A DNA stretch of 6,818 bases from Cellulomonadaceae bacterium. Lineage in GTDB: Bacteria; Actinomycetota; Actinomycetes; Actinomycetales; Cellulomonadaceae. The stretch is from positions 1 through 6,818 of the forward strand of contig JAITCK010000234.1 in assembly GCA_031283115.1 (NCBI GenBank). The letters run 5' to 3'. A program made the position numbers and the translations under genes. The notes beneath the pieces were generated by a model. That model was given only the letters and a program-made list of their open reading frames with translations. It did not search any database and was not told the origin of the DNA. Positions 1-5,672 of the stretch are shown here, piece by piece; the first letter of the stretch is position 1, and every line of letters starts with the position of its first letter.

Positions 1-564
1 TGCTACCGCGTTGGCACCGCGCCCGCGCACCCCCTGCCCTACCTGGTCGCCTCGACCTGGTTTGTGCAGCATGGGGGCGTACTGTGCACCAAGGCTCTGG
101 GCGATGGCTTTGGCTAGGGGTTCCAGGTGGTTGCGTCCGCGTTGGCGGCGGGCTGCCCTGTGTGAGGGGGCAGGGACGACGTAGTCGGGCCGAAAACCGA
201 TAGTGTGGGCAATGTCGTGGGCAGCGTGGCGGGCGATGGGGATCAGCAGGCGGTCAAGGTCGCACCGCCCGTGGTCTTTCCAGGCGACGATAAGCCCGCG
301 AACCGGGCCGTCGTAGCGTGACATGGCCCAGACAGGCAGGGGCGGATGCCCGTCGCAGTGGTCGAGCCTCGGCGCGGCGCGCTCGACACGCCGCGTCAGC
401 CCCATCAGTGCTCCGGCGCACCTGTCGCACCACAGCAGATCGGGCGTCCCGCAGCCGGGACATTCCACTGGAATAACAAGCCGGGCTACTATGCGGGCTA
501 CCTGCGCTAACGCGGCAGCCCACCGGCAGGCTATCTGCCGCACATGTCTTCGCAATCTCATCAT
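1..564 (-). CDS. comF: ComF family phosphoribosyltransferase-like protein (C-terminus cut by window edge)
   Basis: ComF-family proteins have an N-terminal zinc ribbon followed by a type I phosphoribosyltransferase fold. In competent bacteria they are needed for DNA uptake; in actinobacteria the role is not settled. Reading the minus strand from 564 gives 188 open codons running off the left edge. Two cysteine pairs form the zinc ribbon (C35/C38 in ECPGCG, C46/C49 in CDRC). They are followed by the family motif YDGPVRGLIVAWKDHGR (residues 84-100), VVPAPSHRAARRQRGRNHLEPLA (129-151, the VPxPS..R...RGxN block) and DQVG...RGAN (173-185). The PRPP-binding loop near the C-terminus would lie outside the window. 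The start is ATG at 564-562, followed by a second ATG; GTG at 570-568 is also possible, and no strong Shine-Dalgarno is visible. It is divergent from the phosphorylase gene. The family call is firm; the exact start is less so. Confidence 0.92.
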   Translation of the reverse strand, partial: MMRLRRHVRQIACRWAAALAQVARIVARLVIPVECPGCGTPDLLWCDRCAGALMGLTRRVERAAPRLDHCDGHPPLPVWAMSRYDGPVRGLIVAWKDHGRCDLDRLLIPIARHAAHDIAHTIGFRPDYVVPAPSHRAARRQRGRNHLEPLAKAIAQSLGAQYAPMLHKPGRGDQVGQGVRGRGANAVA

Positions 565-739
565 CGCCACAGGGTAGGCAGGTGGCCTGTGGGCGTCGCA
601 GACCGTCTGCCTGCTGGCGGTTTTTGGTCGATTTTCTCCTCATGCTGACAGCCCCGCCACGCCAGGGGTGTGCGTCACATTCTGGGGTACGCTACCAGCA
701 TGTCTGCGGCACGCGAACTTCACTATCGCTGACGTGGGA

Positions 740-745
740 TACGAT
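740..745 (+). promoter_or_regulatory. Possible -10 box of the phosphorylase promoter
   Basis: TACGAT at 740-745 resembles a -10 hexamer, with a weak -35-like TTCACT at 719-724 (spacing 15 nt, shorter than ideal). Transcription from it would begin near 752, placing the 14-bp operator just downstream of the start, where a bound repressor could block RNA polymerase. A second option is TCTTAT at 775-780 with TTCAAG at 750-755, which would put the operator inside the spacer. Neither is close to consensus, so this is only a candidate. Confidence 0.3.
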
Positions 746-759
746 TTTCTTCAAGCGAG

Positions 760-773
760 TGGGAGCGCTCCCA
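760..773. promoter_or_regulatory. CebR/CelR-type operator (LacI-family repressor site)
   Basis: The 14 bases TGGGAGCGCTCCCA are a perfect palindrome located 38 bp upstream of the phosphorylase ATG. They are identical to the site known for the LacI-family cellobiose repressors CelR of Thermobifida fusca and CebR of Streptomyces, which release DNA when they bind cellobiose or a related oligosaccharide. The position between a possible promoter and the ribosome binding site fits repression of the downstream gene. The match to the known site is exact. That the host encodes such a repressor is inferred, because no regulator gene lies in the window. Confidence 0.88.
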
Positions 774-796
774 TTCTTATTGCCCACACCCCGCCT

Positions 797-802
797 AGGA
801 GG
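797..802 (+). promoter_or_regulatory. Ribosome binding site of cellobiose phosphorylase
   Basis: AGGAGG at 797-802 is a full Shine-Dalgarno core, 9 nt before the ATG at 812. It decides the start of the phosphorylase gene in favour of 812 over an in-frame GTG at 668, which has no comparable site and would add 48 residues unlike the family N-terminus. Confidence 0.88.
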
Positions 803-811
803 CACAAGCCC

Positions 812-3295
812 ATGCGATACGGCCACTTCGACGACGCCAACCGCGAATACGTCATCGAAACCCCGCAAACCCCCTACCCGTGGATCAACTACCTGGGATC
901 GGAAAAATATTTCGCCCTGCTCAGCCACCAGGCGGGCGGCTACTCCTTCTACACCGACGCCAAACTGCGACGCCTCACCCGCTACCGCTACAACTCCATC
1001 CCCACCGACGTGGGTGGCCGCTACACCTTCATCAACGATGGTGGCGACGTGTGGACCCCCTCCTGGTTGCCCATCAAGGCTGACCTAGACCACTTTGAAG
1101 CCCGGCACGGCATGGGCTACTCCACTATTAGCGGCGAGCGCAACGGCCTGCGCGTTGATACCACCTTCCTGGTGCCGCTGGGCGAAAACGCTGAAGTCCA
1201 GAAGATCACCTTCACCAACACCTCCAGCGCCCCCAAGTCCGTCAAGGCCTACCCCTACATTGAGTTCTGCCTGTGGAACGCCGAAGACGACCAAACCAAC
1301 TACCAGCGCAACCTCAACATCGGTGAGGTCGAAGTCGAAGAAGCCACCCCCTCCGGCGGCGCAGCCATCTACCACAAGACCGAATACCGCGAGCGCCGCG
1401 ACCACTACGCTGTTTACGCAGTCAACGTGCCCACCACCGGTTTTGACACCGACCGCGACTCCTTTGTCGGCAAGTACAACTACCTGGGTGAGGCCGCCGT
1501 ACCCCGCGCTGGCAAGGCGACCAACTCTATCGCCGCCGGATGGTACCTCATCGGCGCCCACGAGGTCAGCCTGGATCTGGCCCCCGGTGAAAGCAAGGAC
1601 GTCGTCGTCATTCTTGGCTACATCGAAAACCCGGACGAAGAAAAGTGGGCCGATGATGCCCACCAGGTCATCAACAAGACCCGCGCCCACGCCCTGCTGG
1701 CCAAATACGCAACCGCTGAGGCCGTAGACGCCGCCCTGGCTGAACTCAAGGACTACTGGACCAACCTTCTGTCTACCTACACAGTGAAGTCCACCGACGA
1801 CAAACTGGACCGGATGGTCAACATTTGGAACCAGTACCAGTGCATGGTCACCTTCAACATGTCCCGGTCGGCCTCCTACTTTGAGACCGGCATGGGCCGT
1901 GGCATGGGCTTCCGCGACTCCTCCCAAGACCTGCTGGGCTTTGTCCACCTGGTGCCGGAGCGGGCCCGCGAACGCATTATCGACATTGCCTCCACCCAGT
2001 TCCCTGACGGGTCGGCCTACCACCAGTACCAGCCGCTCACCAAGCGGGGCAACCACGGTCTGGGTTCTGGCTTCAACGACGACCCCATGTGGCTGGTGGG
2101 CGGTGTGGCCGCCTACATCAAGGAGACCGGCGACTGGGGCATCCTCGACGAGCCCGTCCCCTACGACAATGAGGAAGGATCAGAGGTTCCCCTCTTCGAC
2201 CACCTCACCCAGTCTGTCAACCATGTGCTCACCCACCTGGGGCCGCACGGCCTGCCGCTCATCGGACGGGCCGACTGGAATGACTGCCTCAACCTCAACT
2301 GCTTCTCCACCACCCCCGGTGAGAGCTTCCAAACCACCGGCAACAAGACGGGCGGCGTCGCCGAATCCACCTTCATTGGCGCCCAGTTTGTCTTGTACGG
2401 CAAGGAATACATCGAGTTGGCCCGCCATCGCGGCAACACCGGTGAAGTTGACCGCGCCACGGCAGCCGTCGAAGCGATGACCCAGTCCATGCTCACCGAC
2501 GCCTGGGATGGCCGCTGGTTCCTGCGGGCCTTCGACTACTACGGCACCCCCATCGGCACCGACAAGGATGCCGAAGGCAAGATTTGGATTGAGCCGCAAG
2601 GCTTCGCCATCATGGCTGGTATCGGCGTTGACTCCACCGACCCGTCGTCCCCGGAATGGGCTGCCTCACCGGCAGGTAAAACCCTGACCGCTGTCGAAGA
2701 CATGCTGGGCACTGACCACGGCATGGTGCTCCAATACCCCGCCTACACCACCTTCCAGGTGCAGATGGGTGAAGTGTCCACCTACCCGCCGGGCTACAAG
2801 GAGAACGGCGGCATTTTCTGCCACAACAACCCCTGGGTCATCATCGGCGAGACGGTGGCCGGTGACGGCGCCTCCGCTTTTGACCACTACAAGCGGATTA
2901 CCCCCGCCTACCGCGAGGACATTTCCGACGTTCACCAGTTGGAGCCCTACGTCTACGCCCAGATGATTGCCGGCAAGCAGGCGTCACGTCACGGCCAAGC
3001 CAAGAACTCCTGGCTGACCGGGACGGCTGCCTGGAACTTTGTGGCCGTCTCCCAGTACCTGCTGGGTGTGAGGCCCGGCTTTGACGGACTTATCGTCGAC
3101 CCGCAGTTGGGGCCTGACCTGCCCGACTTCACGGTGACCCGGGTGGCTCGTGGCGCTACCTACACCATCACCGTGAAAAACTCCGGCAAGCCCGGTTCGC
3201 GGGCCTCCTTGACCGTTGACGGCGTCGCCATTGAGGGCCGCGAGGTTCCCTACGCCCCCGCCGGTTCCGTCGTCACCGTCGAGGCTGTTCTCTAG
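812..3295 (+). CDS. cbp: Cellobiose phosphorylase (glycoside hydrolase family 94)
   Basis: This 827-residue cytoplasmic enzyme should convert cellobiose plus phosphate into glucose and alpha-D-glucose 1-phosphate, with inversion. There is no signal peptide. The N-terminus MRYGHFDDANREYVI and the DVWTPSW region belong to the beta-sandwich domain (about residues 1-280). A helical linker and an (alpha/alpha)6 catalytic domain follow, then a short C-terminal beta domain. Against the roughly 822-residue Cellvibrio gilvus enzyme (numbering from memory), the key residues align with a small constant shift: R363 and D369 in GMGRGMGFRD (R362/D368), W489 and the general acid D491 in RADWND (W488/D490), E654 (E649), K663 (K658), phosphate-site H671 (H666) and T736-G737 (T731/G732). 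Length fits cellobiose phosphorylase rather than the longer cellodextrin phosphorylases (about 980 residues). Chitobiose or laminaribiose phosphorylase is less likely but not excluded. A perfect CebR-type operator precedes it and a strong terminator follows 14 nt after its TAG stop, so it is probably monocistronic. Confidence 0.95.
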   Translation: MRYGHFDDANREYVIETPQTPYPWINYLGSEKYFALLSHQAGGYSFYTDAKLRRLTRYRYNSIPTDVGGRYTFINDGGDVWTPSWLPIKADLDHFEARHGMGYSTISGERNGLRVDTTFLVPLGENAEVQKITFTNTSSAPKSVKAYPYIEFCLWNAEDDQTNYQRNLNIGEVEVEEATPSGGAAIYHKTEYRERRDHYAVYAVNVPTTGFDTDRDSFVGKYNYLGEAAVPRAGKATNSIAAGWYLIGAHEVSLDLAPGESKDVVVILGYIENPDEEKWADDAHQVINKTRAHALLAKYATAEAVDAALAELKDYWTNLLSTYTVKSTDDKLDRMVNIWNQYQCMVTFNMSRSASYFETGMGRGMGFRDSSQDLLGFVHLVPERARERIIDIASTQFPDGSAYHQYQPLTKRGNHGLGSGFNDDPMWLVGGVAAYIKETGDWGILDEPVPYDNEEGSEVPLFDHLTQSVNHVLTHLGPHGLPLIGRADWNDCLNLNCFSTTPGESFQTTGNKTGGVAESTFIGAQFVLYGKEYIELARHRGNTGEVDRATAAVEAMTQSMLTDAWDGRWFLRAFDYYGTPIGTDKDAEGKIWIEPQGFAIMAGIGVDSTDPSSPEWAASPAGKTLTAVEDMLGTDHGMVLQYPAYTTFQVQMGEVSTYPPGYKENGGIFCHNNPWVIIGETVAGDGASAFDHYKRITPAYREDISDVHQLEPYVYAQMIAGKQASRHGQAKNSWLTGTAAWNFVAVSQYLLGVRPGFDGLIVDPQLGPDLPDFTVTRVARGATYTITVKNSGKPGSRASLTVDGVAIEGREVPYAPAGSVVTVEAVL

Positions 3296-3309
3296 GACTT
3301 GTCGCTGAC

Positions 3310-3359
3310 ATCAAAACGTTGGCCCCGACCTCACTAGAGGTCGGGGCCAACGTTTTGAT
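3310..3359. terminator. Bidirectional Rho-independent terminator
   Basis: Two perfectly complementary 23-nt arms (3310-3332 and 3337-3359) enclose the 4-nt loop ACTA. The stem has a GC-rich core (GGCCCCGACCTC paired with GAGGTCGGGGCC), with AAAA on the left side and TTTT on the right, so it can act in both directions. It begins 14 nt after the stop of the plus-strand phosphorylase gene and lies about 115 bp past the stop of the converging minus-strand permease gene. It therefore likely ends both transcripts and prevents antisense read-through. Confidence 0.93.
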
Positions 3360-3371
3360 TGCTACGCAGCC

Positions 3372-3479
3372 GCTGAAAGCGATTCTGCGAGTGAAATGCA
3401 AGGCAGAGCGGGCCGCCGTGTGCATATGGCACACAAGGCACGTGATAACGCCGCAGTTCGCCGCAGAATCGCTTTCAGC
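3372..3479. repeat. 108-bp element bounded by 18-bp perfect inverted repeats
   Basis: The left arm GCTGAAAGCGATTCTGCG (3372-3389) is the exact reverse complement of the right arm (3462-3479). The 72 bp between them include a smaller hairpin, GTGTGC-ATATG-GCACAC (3418-3434). The right arm overlaps the 3' end of permease G: its TGA stop (3477-3475) lies inside the arm. The element lacks the T-run of an ordinary terminator and sits 12 nt from one that is complete. It could be a small non-autonomous mobile repeat (MITE-like), a dispersed intergenic repeat, or an mRNA 3'-end stabiliser. No clear target-site duplication is visible. The repeat structure is certain; its nature is unknown. Confidence 0.8.
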
Positions 3480-4416
3480 CCTTGACGGCTCCGGCCATAA
3501 TGCCGGATACCAACTGTTTGCCCACAAAGAAGAACAGGATAATCAGCGGGAAGGCCGTCAAGATGACGCCGGACATGATCATCGTGTAGTCCGTGTAGCG
3601 GGCGCCGCGCAGGGTGGCTGCCGCGACCGTGAGCATGGCCTTGTTGTTGGGACCCAAAATGAGCATGGGCCAGAAGTAGTTGGTCCATTGGGCCACGAAG
3701 GTGAAGAGGGCCAGCATGGCTGCGGCGGGCCGGGCTGCCGGGATGGCTACTGCCCAGAAGGTTCGAATCATGGAGCACCCGTCCATGCGGGCGGCCTCAA
3801 TGAGTTCGTAGGGCAGGGATTCTTCCAGGTATTGCGTCATCCAGAACACGCCGAAGGCCGTAACTAGGCCGGGGATGATGACGGCCCAGAGGGACGTGTA
3901 GAGGCCCCATCTCACCATCATCAGGTAGAGGGGGACGATAGCCAGTTGGGTGGGGACTGCCATGGTGCCGACCACAAAGAGCATCAGTGGCCCCCGCCCC
4001 CGGAATTTCAGTTTGGCGAAGGAGTAGCCTGCCAGGGTTGAGAACAACACTGTGCTGGCCGAGCAGAGAATAGCGACGAAGGCTGTGCCTGCCAGGGCCC
4101 GTCCGAAGCCGATTTCGCCGAAGGCTGTGGTGAGGTTGCCGCCTAGTCCGCCTCGCGGGATGAGGGCCTGAACCCCGTACTGGGTGGCCGTTGTCGGCTG
4201 GGAGGCCAGGGACACCGCGTAGTAGATGGGGAAGATGGAGATGAGAATGACTAGGCCCAAGATGACGTAACTGACCCAGCCGGGCTGCCGCCCTTCGGAG
4301 GTGTTGCCCATCTTTTTCCGCTTGCGGGCTGCCGCCTGAGCTACCCCTTTACCGCCGGTTTGACGCAGCGCGGCGACGGAGACTTCCCGGTTGCCATGTG
4401 ACGTGTCGAGGCTCAT
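3475..4416 (-). CDS. ABC sugar transporter permease, MalG/CebG type
   Basis: This is the second integral membrane subunit of a carbohydrate-uptake-1 (MalFG-like) importer, 313 residues. A basic cytoplasmic N-terminus (RKRKK at 31-35) is followed by about six membrane segments: near 48-70, 107-130, 143-165, 174-194, 228-245 and 278-300. The EAA loop that contacts the ATPase is at 207-226 (EAARMDG...IP, with G213 and P226). The C-terminus SGIMAGAVKG is typical of MalG-like permeases. Its ATG at 4416-4414 overlaps the TGA of the upstream permease gene (ATGA), indicating translational coupling; AAGGGGG at 4430-4424 can serve as ribosome binding site. An internal ATG at residue 36 is less likely. 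Substrate is inferred as cellobiose or cello-oligosaccharides from the adjacent cellobiose phosphorylase and operator, as in cebEFG operons; the sequence alone shows only the family. Confidence 0.93.
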   Translation of the reverse strand: MSLDTSHGNREVSVAALRQTGGKGVAQAAARKRKKMGNTSEGRQPGWVSYVILGLVILISIFPIYYAVSLASQPTTATQYGVQALIPRGGLGGNLTTAFGEIGFGRALAGTAFVAILCSASTVLFSTLAGYSFAKLKFRGRGPLMLFVVGTMAVPTQLAIVPLYLMMVRWGLYTSLWAVIIPGLVTAFGVFWMTQYLEESLPYELIEAARMDGCSMIRTFWAVAIPAARPAAAMLALFTFVAQWTNYFWPMLILGPNNKAMLTVAAATLRGARYTDYTMIMSGVILTAFPLIILFFFVGKQLVSGIMAGAVKG

Positions 4417-5492
4417 GCGGCCACCCCCTTAGCGGCCTTCTTCTGGGACTTTTTGGGTGCCCCGCTGGATGATGCAATCCGCCGGGTCAACCAGAAGTTG
4501 AGGAAGGCAATAATGATGACGATGATGAATAGGAACCAGGCGATAGCTGCCGCCCGGCCCATATTGGGTTGGCCGGGGGTCGTTTGGAGGAAGCCGGTCC
4601 GCCACAAGAGCAGGGATACCGTGAGGAACTGCTGGTTAGAGCCGCCATAGTTGGCGGCCTCCGAGAACATTTGCGGCTCATCAAAAATCTGTAGACCGCC
4701 GATGGTTGACGTGATGATGACGAAGATGAGGGTGGGCCGCAGCAGGGGTATGGTCACGGAGAAGAACTGCCGAACCCGCCCGGCCCCATCGACCACGGAG
4801 GCTTCGAAAACGTCCCGGGGGATGGCTTGCATGGCCGCCAACAAAATCAGTGTGTTGTAGCCGGTCCAGCGGAAGTTGACGATGGAGGCGATAGCAATAT
4901 GGCTGGCCAGGGTGTTGGCATGCCATTGTATTCCGGTGACCCCCACCGCTCTGAGCAGGGTGTTGATGAGGCCCTGCTGGTCGCTGAACACACCGGAGAA
5001 GATGATGGCTGCTGCTGACGGGGCGATGACGTAGGGCAGGAGCACGCCCATCCGCCAGAAGGTTTTGGCTTTGAGGTTGGCGTCAAGGATGGCGGCCAGC
5101 AGCAGGGCGACGATGATTTGCGGAATGGTGGACAGCAGGAAGATGGAGAAGGAGTTTCGCAGGGCCGTCCAGAAGACGGGTTGGTGGAGCACCCACTGGA
5201 AGTTGCCCCACATCGACGGAATGTTTCCGGCGTCGCCGCAGGTGGCCCCGCAGACGGCGAGGCCGCCGTCACCGGTCAGGGTGTTCCACTGCCGGGTGGC
5301 GACAAAGGCCGTGAAGAGCAGGGGGAAGAGTCCGGTAATGGCGAAGAGGATGAAGAAGGGGGAGATGTAAAAGTAGGGGGAAAACTTGACGTCAAAGCGG
5401 CCTATCTTGGACCGTCGGGCCACGTGGCGTTCGTATTCCTCGTCGCGGGCGGCCTTGCCCGCAAGGACGGGGGTATCTGTTGTGGAACTCAC
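4413..5492 (-). CDS. ABC sugar transporter permease, MalF/CebF type
   Basis: This is the first integral membrane subunit of the importer, 359 residues from a GTG start at 5492-5490. Membrane segments are visible near 42-65, 110-137, 147-170, 196-221, 252-272 and 316-336. The ATPase-coupling EAA loop is at 230-251 (EASVVDGAG...IPLL, with D235, G236 and P249). The C-terminal tail is rich in lysine (KKSQKKAAKG). The GTG start is chosen because AAGGAA lies 5 nt upstream and the protein then begins with a normal-length cytoplasmic N-terminus. An upstream in-frame ATG at 5624 would add a proline-rich stretch encoded by the hairpin region. An unusual insertion between the first and second membrane segments carries two close cysteines (C81 and C85 in AVCGATCGD) and should face outside the cell. 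It overlaps the next permease gene by 4 bp. Substrate inferred from context, probably cello-oligosaccharides. Confidence 0.92.
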   Translation of the reverse strand: MSSTTDTPVLAGKAARDEEYERHVARRSKIGRFDVKFSPYFYISPFFILFAITGLFPLLFTAFVATRQWNTLTGDGGLAVCGATCGDAGNIPSMWGNFQWVLHQPVFWTALRNSFSIFLLSTIPQIIVALLLAAILDANLKAKTFWRMGVLLPYVIAPSAAAIIFSGVFSDQQGLINTLLRAVGVTGIQWHANTLASHIAIASIVNFRWTGYNTLILLAAMQAIPRDVFEASVVDGAGRVRQFFSVTIPLLRPTLIFVIITSTIGGLQIFDEPQMFSEAANYGGSNQQFLTVSLLLWRTGFLQTTPGQPNMGRAAAIAWFLFIIVIIIAFLNFWLTRRIASSSGAPKKSQKKAAKGVAA

Positions 5493-5497
5493 GGCAC

Positions 5498-5503
5498 TTC
5501 CTT
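5498..5503 (-). promoter_or_regulatory. Ribosome binding site of permease F
   Basis: On the minus strand AAGGAA (5503-5498) lies 5 nt before the GTG at 5492. No equally good site precedes other in-frame starts, so it supports GTG over the ATG at 5624. Confidence 0.7.
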
Positions 5504-5565
5504 GGGCGGGTGAAGGAGCCTCGGGCGGAATATGAGGCGGAATCCGTAGTGGGGGTGGCCGGGCC

Positions 5566-5593
5566 GCCTGCACGGCACCGGTGCCGTGCAGGC
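5566..5593. repeat. 28-bp perfect palindrome between binding-protein and permease genes
   Basis: The 14-nt arms GCCTGCACGGCACC (5566-5579) and its exact complement (5580-5593) meet with no spacer. In RNA this forms a very stable GC-rich hairpin with a tight loop. No T-run follows on the minus strand, so it is not a classic terminator. Similar hairpins after binding-protein genes (as after malE in E. coli) protect the upstream message and lower expression of the downstream permeases; that role is inferred here. Confidence 0.8.
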
Positions 5594-5611
5594 ATAGACC
5601 CAGCCGATGCT

Positions 5612-5660
5612 GTGACGCCGCCACAACCAGTTGTTACCGGGGGTGGCCGGGCGGCGTCAC
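5612..5660. repeat. Inverted repeat just downstream of the solute-binding protein gene
   Basis: GTGACGCCGCC (5612-5622) pairs perfectly with GGCGGCGTCAC (5650-5660). The loop holds a smaller repeat, ACAAC-CA-GTTGT (5623-5634). It begins 12 nt past the stop of the binding-protein gene and has no T-run. Together with the palindrome at 5566-5593 it makes the 180-nt intercistronic gap strongly structured, which could set a high ratio of binding protein to permease. Confidence 0.75.
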
Positions 5661-5672
5661 TGCGAGGTTATG

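Noticed and set aside
598..625. Small inverted repeat GCAGAC-C-GTCTGC followed by TTTTT, terminator-like on the plus strand
   Set aside because: The T-run starts 10 nt after the stem and no plus-strand gene precedes it, so there is nothing for it to terminate.
254..643. Minus-strand open frame of 129 codons
   Set aside because: It overlaps the ComF reading frame, which shows clear family motifs through the whole stretch. The 129-codon product is arginine- and proline-rich with no recognisable domain, as expected of an off-frame in GC-rich DNA.
668..811. N-terminal extension of the phosphorylase from GTG at 668
   Set aside because: The added 48 residues do not resemble the family, the frame would run through the operator, and the strong AGGAGG site points to ATG at 812.
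1085..2056. Long antisense open frame (323 codons) opposite the phosphorylase
   Set aside because: It lies wholly within the phosphorylase gene on the other strand and has a low-complexity Val/Gly-rich composition, typical of the complement of a GC-rich gene.
3319..3867. Plus-strand open frame of 182 codons crossing the terminator and the end of permease G
   Set aside because: It begins inside the terminator stem, runs through the inverted-repeat element and then antisense to a clear permease gene; no family motif is visible.
5493..5624. Upstream ATG start for permease F at 5624
   Set aside because: It would translate the hairpin region into a proline-rich segment not seen in MalF-like proteins. 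The GTG at 5492 has a ribosome binding site and gives a normal N-terminus.
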